Below, one piece after another: positions 1 to 4,915 of a stretch of 9,249 nucleotides of DNA. Position 1 is the first letter of the stretch; the number at the start of each line of letters is the position of its first letter. The DNA is from Sulfurimonas sp. (GTDB lineage Bacteria > Campylobacterota > Campylobacteria > Campylobacterales > Sulfurimonadaceae): positions 1-9,249 of the forward strand of contig JAGGWO010000039.1 in NCBI GenBank assembly GCA_021157485.1, in the 5' to 3' direction. The notes below the pieces were generated by a model. It made no database searches. It saw only the letters and a program-made list of their open reading frames with translations, and was not told the DNA's origin. The position numbers and the translations under genes were made by a program.

Positions 1-1751
1 ATACGAGCTTTTGAAAAACTAGAGTCAACTAAATCTTCTAAATCATCACTTCCACTATTTTCAAAAAGTAAGAACTCTTGAGGAATTAGTGCATTGTTTT
101 TTGTAATTGCATAATACTCTTGCTTATTGTTATGAAGTGCTCTATGAATCTCTTTTAAAACCTCTGCGACACTCCAGCCTTTTCCTACAAAGTATTTATC
201 ATTCTTTATCTCTTCAGCTTTTTGTCTGAGAATATCTATCTTTGTTAAAAGCTCAGAGTTATAAAGTCCATTATCCTTTTTAGTATCTATGATTACTTCC
301 ATAGTTACAGAACCTTTTAATTCTCTATCAACTGTGTCTGTCGCAATTTTTACAGGAGAGTTGTCAGGTTGCCAGCTAAGTGGATCATGTTTAAACTGAA
401 CCTGAGTTGCAAAGTATGTCGAAATAATTGCGATAACTACACTAGCCCCAACGATTGCTTTGGCATTATTTATACTAAAGTCAGCGATGGCTTTTAGTAT
501 CGTATCCATCTTCTTAGATTTTTCTAGCTGTTTCTCTTTTGCTGGTTTTATCGGAAGAATAGCTAATATTGCAGGGAGTAATACTAATGTGTTTACAAGT
601 GCAATCATAACTCCAACAGCTGCAAATATACCCAAATCTGCGATAGGAGCGATAGCAGCAGTTGAGAATGAAAGCAGTCCTGCCGCAGTTGTCAATGAAG
701 TCATAATAATAGCTAGTCCAGAGTGACCAAGTGAATATATAATCGCATTATGCTTATCACCATGCTTATTTAAGTGTTTAAAAAACATTGCTAAGAGGTG
801 AACAACAGCTCCTATTCCAACTGCTAGTAAAAATGATGGAAGTATCTGTGTTGGAATTGTAATAGGTGTTCCAACGAGTGCCATAGTTCCTATGGTTGCT
901 AAAAGTGAAATAGCTACGATAATTATAGGTAAAATTACAGCACTTGCTCTGCGAAATACAACAAACAAGAATATCATCATCATAAGTAAAACGAGTTTTA
1001 CAAACTTCTGCATATCTTTTTGAACTGAACGTTTATTGTAGTCATTTACTGCGAGTGAACCAGCAATAAAAACATCGAAATTTTCTGCTGTAAACTTTTG
1101 AGCTATCTCATCTGCAACTCTAACCATCTCACTTTTTGATGTATCTTTTAGAAATTCTAAATCTTGAGATGCTGTTTCCTCTCCAAATCCTTCTAGGGCA
1201 TCAGAGTCATCAGAACTCTCATAAGCACTAGGTTCTAAAATAATAGTTGTATAAGTTAAATCCTCATTGAAAAGTAAGTTTTTATACATTTCGCTATTGA
1301 CCGCCAACTTCTTAACAGCTGCGAGTTCTTCTGCGTTTGTTGGAAAGTTTTCAAAAAGGTCTTCAACAATTAGTTGGTCGCCTTCACCTCTAGTGTTTCT
1401 AGCATTTAAAAGTGAAGTGATATCATTTAAGTGAGGTACATTATCTTGAAGCTCATTGTGTAGCTCTTGTAGTTTTTTTAAAAACGCAGCATCAAAGATA
1501 TCTTTAGCGTGAACAACGACCATAATCTTTTCATCTTGTCCAAACTGATCTTTAAAGGCTTCATAACGAACAAGTGCTGGGTCACTTTCGTGTAAAAAGC
1601 CCTCAGTTGAAGTATCTATCGTTATTTTGGGTAAGTTAGAAATAACGGCAAAACTTAGTAAAAGCATTACAATTATAATTTTTATAGGATTTTTTGTAAT
1701 CCATTTACCCATATTCTCTAAGCGAGTCTCGCTTCGTGTTCTCCAGTTCAT
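1..1751 (-). CDS. RND superfamily (MMPL/SSD-type) exporter, N-terminal part, truncated by window edge
   Basis: I translated the minus strand by hand from an ATG at 1751 and found an uninterrupted frame of 583 codons to the window edge, so the C-terminal part is missing. Seen: one membrane helix at about residues 23-40, a large periplasmic domain (about 41-249), a bundle of five helices (about 250-266, 271-293, 303-323, 345-363, 373-399), a charged cytoplasmic linker with KEKQLEKSKK, a seventh helix (about 431-450) and the beginning of a second periplasmic domain. This half-repeat layout, with the PIADLGIFAAVGV stretch entering helix 6 (369-381), is typical of proton-driven RND/MMPL exporters, which move lipids, hopanoids or hydrophobic compounds across the inner membrane. 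The substrate cannot be told. The start is favoured by AAGG at 1758-1761, six bases upstream; an in-frame ATG at residue 14 is an alternative. The gene is divergent from the flavoprotein gene. The usual acidic residue of helix 4 is not visible. Confidence 0.88.
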   Translation of the reverse strand, partial: MNWRTRSETRLENMGKWITKNPIKIIIVMLLLSFAVISNLPKITIDTSTEGFLHESDPALVRYEAFKDQFGQDEKIMVVVHAKDIFDAAFLKKLQELHNELQDNVPHLNDITSLLNARNTRGEGDQLIVEDLFENFPTNAEELAAVKKLAVNSEMYKNLLFNEDLTYTTIILEPSAYESSDDSDALEGFGEETASQDLEFLKDTSKSEMVRVADEIAQKFTAENFDVFIAGSLAVNDYNKRSVQKDMQKFVKLVLLMMMIFLFVVFRRASAVILPIIIVAISLLATIGTMALVGTPITIPTQILPSFLLAVGIGAVVHLLAMFFKHLNKHGDKHNAIIYSLGHSGLAIIMTSLTTAAGLLSFSTAAIAPIADLGIFAAVGVMIALVNTLVLLPAILAILPIKPAKEKQLEKSKKMDTILKAIADFSINNAKAIVGASVVIAIISTYFATQVQFKHDPLSWQPDNSPVKIATDTVDRELKGSVTMEVIIDTKKDNGLYNSELLTKIDILRQKAEEIKNDKYFVGKGWSVAEVLKEIHRALHNNKQEYYAITKNNALIPQEFLLFENSGSDDLEDLVDSSFSKAR

Positions 1752-1824
1752 ATTCTGCCTTCATATATTGATAGTAGAATATTACAAGCTTAGTATTAGG
1801 GCAATGTTAAGAGTATTATTAATA

Positions 1825-1837
1825 TAGATACTATCTA
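1825..1837. promoter_or_regulatory. Short perfect inverted repeat in divergent intergenic region (possible operator)
   Basis: TAGATA-C-TATCTA is a perfect inverted repeat with 6-base arms and a 1-base spacer. It lies between the exporter gene and the divergent flavoprotein gene, where a repressor could control either. The spacer is too short for an RNA hairpin, so a protein-binding site is the more sensible reading. In DNA this AT-rich it may be chance; no regulator gene is visible in the window. Confidence 0.2.
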
Positions 1838-1844
1838 ATCATTT

Positions 1845-1864
1845 ATGCGTTACAATATACGCAT
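1845..1864. promoter_or_regulatory. Inverted repeat ATGCGT-N8-ACGCAT around a TACAAT -10-like box at the flavoprotein start
   Basis: Six-base arms at 1845-1850 and 1859-1864 are perfect inverted repeats. The 8-base spacer contains TACAAT (1851-1856). If that is the -10 element, transcription would start near 1863, exactly at the ATG of the flavoprotein, giving a leaderless mRNA. This fits the lack of any Shine-Dalgarno sequence before either candidate start. The repeat could be an operator over the -10 box. A second -10 candidate, TACTAT at 1829-1834, would give a leader of about 20 bases instead. Position and symmetry are seen; function is inferred. Confidence 0.3.
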
Positions 1865-3335
1865 GAAAAAATTAAAATTTGATGTATGTGTAATAGGTTG
1901 TGGTCCTGCAGGTTTTGCTGCAGCAATGAGGTCGTACGATTTTGATAATCATGTTTGTATTATTGAAGGAAATCATGTTGGTGGAGCGGGGATAGCTGAT
2001 GGAGCGCTCAGCTCAAAAACTATGTGGGAACTTGCTACTGATTATTCAATTGCGAACAGAGTTGATAGAGGATATCGAGCTTCAAATATCAGTGTTGATT
2101 ATGAGCAAGTTCGTGATAATGTTTTTTCTGCTGTGAGAGAAAAAGAGTATCAGATTCGTTCACAAATAGAAACTTTTTCTAAAAAAGAGGGAAGCTCTAG
2201 GAGTTTGACTCTCTTTGAGGGTTGGGGAAAATTTTCAACTGAGAAAAGTTTGATTGTTACTAAACATGATGGTGAGCGTGTTGAGATTGAAGCTGATAAC
2301 TTCATTATTGCTAGTGGCTCACACCCTAGAAAACATCCAATGTTTGAGATAGATGGTGAGAGGATTATCTCATCTGACCACATTTTAAAACTGAAAAATT
2401 TTCCAAGAGAGATTTTAATAATTGGTGCTGGTATAGTTGGTTGTGAGTTCGCAACTATCTTTGCAGAGTTTGGACAGACAAAGGTTCATTTGCTTGATTC
2501 TCAGGAGAGAGTAATTCCTTTTGAAGATGATGATGTAAGTGATTATGCTGCACAAATGTTAAATGATATAGGTGTAGATATCCATCATACTGCTTCACTC
2601 AGAGAGATTCAAAAACATGAAACACATATAGATGTTACCCTTGATTATAAAGATGGACATACTGAAGTAATTAGTGTGGAAACTATCTTAGTCTCTATTG
2701 GTCGTGTTCCTAGTGTTAAAAAACTGGGACTTGAAAATGTAGGTATTGGTATTACAGACAGAGGACTTTTGGAGACAAATGAGGACTGCAGGGTTGCTGA
2801 AAATATCTATGGGGTAGGTGATATATCTGGACATAATGCCTTAGTAAATGTTGCAGAGATGGAAGGACGTTTTGCTGCAAAAGCGATAGAAAACAAAATA
2901 AAATTCCCTCTTAGGTACAGAAATATGTCAACTATTATGTTTTTCAATCCTGAGATATCAGCGATAGGTCTCAATGAAAAAGAGTGTAAAAAAGAGGGAA
3001 TTGCTTATAAAGTTGTTGTTTATAAACACGCTCTCGTCTCACGTGCGATTGCTATGCGTGAAACGCAAGGCTTTTTTAAGATGATTGTAACAGATGATGA
3101 AAACCCACGTGTACTTGGTATGAGAGCGGCTGGACCACAATCAGCTGCTTCGATTATGTATATCGCCACGCTTATGGATCATGATGTGAGTTTGGGTGAG
3201 ATAATGAAGACTGTACACCCTCATCCTAGCATGACAGAGGGGATTCAAGAGTGTATTCGTATACTCCTTGATAAGTCTATTTTTAAAGCAGAAGCCTTTC
3301 CTCAATATGTAAGTTTTAAGAGTTGGCGTCCTTAA
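1863..3335 (+). CDS. FAD/NAD(P)-dependent oxidoreductase of the dihydrolipoamide dehydrogenase family, without active-site cysteines
   Basis: A 490-residue flavoprotein of the class I pyridine nucleotide-disulfide oxidoreductase fold. Seen, numbered from 1863: FAD motif VIGCGPAG (10-17) with the ribose-binding acid E35; NAD(P) motif IIGAGIVG (186-193) followed by D212 at the end of the second strand, suggesting NADH preference; FAD motif GVGD ending at D320; and a C-terminal dimerisation domain with HPHPSMTE (452-459), which keeps the family His-Glu pair (H454, E459). The normal redox motif GGxCxxxxCxPSK is here GGAGIADGALSSK (40-52), so both cysteines are gone, as Gly43 and Ala48, and the usual Pro is Ser. 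It cannot act by the usual disulfide mechanism. A direct hydride-transfer role, such as quinone reductase or transhydrogenase activity, is inferred; Mycobacterium LpdA and SthA are family members lacking one cysteine. No PDH or OGDH genes are adjacent. An ATG at 1845 would add six residues. Neither start has a ribosome binding site. Confidence 0.9.
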   Translation: MKKLKFDVCVIGCGPAGFAAAMRSYDFDNHVCIIEGNHVGGAGIADGALSSKTMWELATDYSIANRVDRGYRASNISVDYEQVRDNVFSAVREKEYQIRSQIETFSKKEGSSRSLTLFEGWGKFSTEKSLIVTKHDGERVEIEADNFIIASGSHPRKHPMFEIDGERIISSDHILKLKNFPREILIIGAGIVGCEFATIFAEFGQTKVHLLDSQERVIPFEDDDVSDYAAQMLNDIGVDIHHTASLREIQKHETHIDVTLDYKDGHTEVISVETILVSIGRVPSVKKLGLENVGIGITDRGLLETNEDCRVAENIYGVGDISGHNALVNVAEMEGRFAAKAIENKIKFPLRYRNMSTIMFFNPEISAIGLNEKECKKEGIAYKVVVYKHALVSRAIAMRETQGFFKMIVTDDENPRVLGMRAAGPQSAASIMYIATLMDHDVSLGEIMKTVHPHPSMTEGIQECIRILLDKSIFKAEAFPQYVSFKSWRP

Positions 3336-3358
3336 GATATTTCTTAATATTCTAGGAG

Positions 3359-3364
3359 TATAAT
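3359..3364 (+). promoter_or_regulatory. Probable -10 box for the lysine-rich protein gene
   Basis: A perfect TATAAT lies 24 bases after the flavoprotein stop codon and 32 bases before the downstream ATG. It would start transcription near 3371 and leave a leader of about 26 bases containing the ribosome binding site. No convincing -35 box is seen, which is normal for sigma-70 promoters of Campylobacterota. The gene can therefore be expressed separately from the flavoprotein gene. Confidence 0.55.
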
Positions 3365-3383
3365 TGTTTAAGACAGACAATAA

Positions 3384-3394
3384 AAGGAGTCCTT
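3384..3394 (+). promoter_or_regulatory. Strong ribosome binding site inside a small palindrome
   Basis: AAGGAG (3384-3389) sits seven bases before the ATG at 3397 and fixes that start. It is part of the palindrome AAGGA-G-TCCTT, which could fold as a 4-base stem with a 3-base loop and hide the site. So short a stem would be weak at best; whether it affects translation is unknown. Confidence 0.5.
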
Positions 3395-3396
3395 AA

Positions 3397-3651
3397 ATGG
3401 CTAAAAAAGATAAAAAAGAGAAGAAGTTGACAAAAAAAGAGCTTGAGAAGTTAGAGATAAAAAAAGCTAAGAAGAAGGCTAAGTCAGCGGCTAAGAAAAA
3501 AGATAAAAAGTTAGCGAAAAAGAAAAAAGCTAAAAAAACAAAAGCAAAGAAAGAAGCTCAGAAAAAGACTAAAGTAAAGCTTTCTAAAAAGAAAAAAGAG
3601 AAATTAAAGGCTAAGAAGAAAAAAGCAAGTAGAGCTTTTAAAAAAGATTAG
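3397..3651 (+). CDS. Small, extremely lysine-rich basic protein (histone H1-like composition)
   Basis: The 84-residue product contains 45 lysines by hand count, one arginine, nine acidic residues and many alanines. It has no cysteine, histidine or tryptophan. The N-terminal third mixes lysine with glutamate (KKELEKLEIKK) and could be helical; the rest is runs of KK, KKK and KKKK broken by Ala, Thr or Ser. There is no signal peptide or membrane segment, so it is probably cytoplasmic. The composition resembles bacterial histone H1-like proteins and the lysine-rich tails of nucleoid or RNA-binding proteins. Binding of DNA, RNA or polyphosphate is a reasonable guess, but no fold-specific motif supports one of them. 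A strong AAGGAG and a TATAAT box upstream argue that it is a real, probably well-expressed gene rather than a low-complexity artefact. It converges on the minus-strand membrane protein gene, with a hairpin between. Confidence 0.8.
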   Translation: MAKKDKKEKKLTKKELEKLEIKKAKKKAKSAAKKKDKKLAKKKKAKKTKAKKEAQKKTKVKLSKKKKEKLKAKKKKASRAFKKD

Positions 3652-3653
3652 AA

Positions 3654-3676
3654 ATATCTAGCACTTTGCTAGATAT
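3654..3676. terminator. Hairpin between convergent genes, possible bidirectional terminator
   Basis: ATATCTAGC (3654-3662) and GCTAGATAT (3668-3676) form a perfect 9-base stem with a 5-base loop. The hairpin begins two bases after the stop of the lysine-rich protein. Its right arm contains the stop codon of the minus-strand gene (3669-3671). On the minus strand it is followed by TTTCTAATC and then six T (3645-3640); on the plus strand there is no T tract. It is therefore a better terminator for the minus-strand gene than for the plus-strand one. The stem is AT-rich, so efficiency is uncertain. Confidence 0.5.
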
Positions 3677-4121
3677 ACATTAACTGTGACAGTAATATAA
3701 TTACGACGACTAGTGAAAATGGAAATAAATGACTTGTAAAAACGAATGGATTAATTCCAAATAGTTTTTGATTTATTCCTCTAACACCAAGCCATGATGC
3801 TAAAAATGCTTTGATACTTAACATAATTTGAAAACTACTCATTCCATCTTCGGTGATTTCACCGAATCTTTGTGTAATCATAAAAAGACCACTTGCTACT
3901 GCTACCATAAGCGCATAAGGAACAACTTTTCTAACATGCATCATGATGGCTTCTCTAGCTTTTGTATACTCATCTTCACTGAGCGTCTGTTTCATTTTAG
4001 ATAAGAACAGGATGTCTACAAAAAGAAACCCACCATAGATGAAAACTGAAAATATATGAATTGTATGAATAATTGTATAAGTCACGAGCTTGCCTTGTGT
4101 AATTTTTTGAAATTTTAACAT
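3669..4121 (-). CDS. Small four-helix integral membrane protein (CopD/DUF2269-like appearance)
   Basis: The product has 150 residues with four likely membrane helices at about 13-38, 66-83, 97-113 and 127-149. Histidines lie in or next to the helices (H19 and H22 in IIHTIHIF, H62, H131), with a YGGFLF stretch in helix 1 and IKAFLASWLG in helix 3. This pattern recalls CopD-like and related small putative haem- or metal-binding membrane families, but I do not recognise it with certainty and assign no function. The ATG at 4121 has no ribosome binding site. A GTG at 4083-4085 (residue 13) has AAGG seven bases upstream and would begin the protein just before helix 1, so the real product may be 138 residues. 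The gene is divergent from frdC across only 62 bases, so the two may share regulation. Confidence 0.8.
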   Translation of the reverse strand: MLKFQKITQGKLVTYTIIHTIHIFSVFIYGGFLFVDILFLSKMKQTLSEDEYTKAREAIMMHVRKVVPYALMVAVASGLFMITQRFGEITEDGMSSFQIMLSIKAFLASWLGVRGINQKLFGINPFVFTSHLFPFSLVVVIILLSQLMYI

Positions 4122-4157
4122 ATATATATGTTTTTTTTATGGATATTGTTGTAAAAT

Positions 4158-4163
4158 AGTATA
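4158..4163 (-). promoter_or_regulatory. Candidate -10 box for the divergent membrane protein gene
   Basis: Read on the minus strand, these bases are TATACT, about 36 bases upstream of the ATG at 4121. The box overlaps the candidate -10 of the frd operon on the other strand, so polymerases at the two promoters would exclude each other if both are real. No -35 box or transcription data support it. Confidence 0.3.
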
Positions 4164-4165
4164 AA
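4160..4165 (+). promoter_or_regulatory. Candidate -10 box for the frdCAB operon
   Basis: TATAAA within TAGTATAAATAAT, preceded by a T tract at 4131-4138. This resembles the T-rich upstream plus -10 layout of Campylobacterota sigma-70 promoters. Transcription would start near 4172, leaving a short leader that still includes the ribosome binding site GGAG at 4175-4178, five bases before the ATG. I saw no FNR/CRP-type palindrome. Confidence 0.4.
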
Positions 4166-4183
4166 TAATGTTTTGGAGTGTGA

Positions 4184-4915
4184 ATGCGTAAAGAAAAAAT
4201 AGATAAAACGCCGGCTAGACTTGATTTTTTACAAAGTTTTACGGGCCTTATTTTAGCTCTATTTATAACCGGTCATATTATGTTTGAGGCTTCTATTTTA
4301 ATATCAAACGAGATGATGTACAAAGTAACGATTATGTTTGAGGGTTACTACTTTTTTGGAGAAAAATATCCAGGAATTATTTCGTTTTTAGCAGCAGCTA
4401 TTTCTGTAATATTTGTCATTCATGCGGGTATTGCTATGAAGAAAATTCCATCAAGTTATAGAAACTATAAAGTGATTAAAAATCATATACAAGGTATGAA
4501 ACACGAAGATAGTTCACTCTGGATGGTACAAGTTATTACAGGGTTTATGATGTTTTTCATGGGCTCAGTTCATCTTTATATAATGATGAGTCAACCATCA
4601 GATATAGGTCCATTTGCAAGTTCAAGTAGAGTCGTAGATGAATTTATGGGACCTCTTTACTTTATGCTTTTAATCTCTGTTGTCTCACACGCTTTTATAG
4701 GACTATACCGTTTAGCTATGAAGTGGGGCTTTATGGAAGGGAAGAATACAAAAGTCTCCCGTGCTAGATTTAAGTTTCTAATGAAAGCAATGATAGCTAT
4801 TTATATAGTTGTAGGTCTCTCTTCTTTAGCTAAATATACATACATAGGTATGACGCATGACTTTAGTGATGGTGTCAAATATAAATCTCAAACAATTAAG
4901 ATGGAGAATCACTAA
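4184..4915 (+). CDS. frdC: Fumarate reductase cytochrome b subunit (di-haem membrane anchor)
   Basis: This membrane subunit of quinol:fumarate reductase carries two b haems between menaquinol and the FrdB iron-sulfur clusters. Its 243 residues form five helices (about 17-40, 63-85, 112-136, 155-177, 198-219). The four haem-ligand histidines H31, H80, H130 and H169 keep exactly the spacing of H44, H93, H143 and H182 of Wolinella FrdC as I recall that sequence, and GSVHLYIMM and GLYRLA are shared. E53 corresponds to E66 of Wolinella, needed for menaquinol oxidation. Odd: the position of E180, the central E-pathway proton-transfer residue, is V167 (SVVSH instead of AVELH), and a new glutamate, E35, replaces a valine one turn after H31. 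The N-terminus is 13 residues shorter than in Wolinella. GGAG lies five bases before the ATG. It is first in the operon, and its stop overlaps the frdA start by one base. Confidence 0.96.
   Translation: MRKEKIDKTPARLDFLQSFTGLILALFITGHIMFEASILISNEMMYKVTIMFEGYYFFGEKYPGIISFLAAAISVIFVIHAGIAMKKIPSSYRNYKVIKNHIQGMKHEDSSLWMVQVITGFMMFFMGSVHLYIMMSQPSDIGPFASSSRVVDEFMGPLYFMLLISVVSHAFIGLYRLAMKWGFMEGKNTKVSRARFKFLMKAMIAIYIVVGLSSLAKYTYIGMTHDFSDGVKYKSQTIKMENH

Noticed and set aside
460..726. Plus-strand 88-residue open frame
   Set aside because: It is antisense to the membrane-helix region of the exporter gene; its hydrophobic, low-complexity product mirrors that gene and it has no ribosome binding site.
1627..1827. 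Plus-strand 66-residue hydrophobic open frame
   Set aside because: It overlaps the start and first helix of the exporter on the opposite strand and runs into the intergenic region; it is a shadow of the minus-strand helix.
2150..2383. Minus-strand 77-residue open frame
   Set aside because: It lies wholly inside the flavoprotein gene, opposite strand, with no start signals or recognisable domain.
3332..3347. TTAAG-N6-CTTAA inverted repeat at the flavoprotein stop, as a terminator
   Set aside because: Five AT-rich pairs without a following T tract are too weak to call a terminator.
3141..3380. Minus-strand 79-residue open frame over the flavoprotein 3' end
   Set aside because: It is antisense to the conserved HPHPSMTE region and covers the promoter of the lysine-rich gene.
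3397..3651. Lysine-rich stretch as a non-coding A-rich repeat
   Set aside because: The frame has a start with a strong ribosome binding site, mixed AAA/AAG codon use and interspersed GCT/GCA, GAG/GAA and TTA/CTT codons, which fits a coding sequence better than a simple repeat.
4119..4130. CATATATATATG dinucleotide repeat and a tiny plus-strand ORF starting at 4128
   Set aside because: A 12-base AT repeat is expected in DNA this AT-rich; the ORF has only eight codons and no ribosome binding site, so it is not a credible leader peptide.
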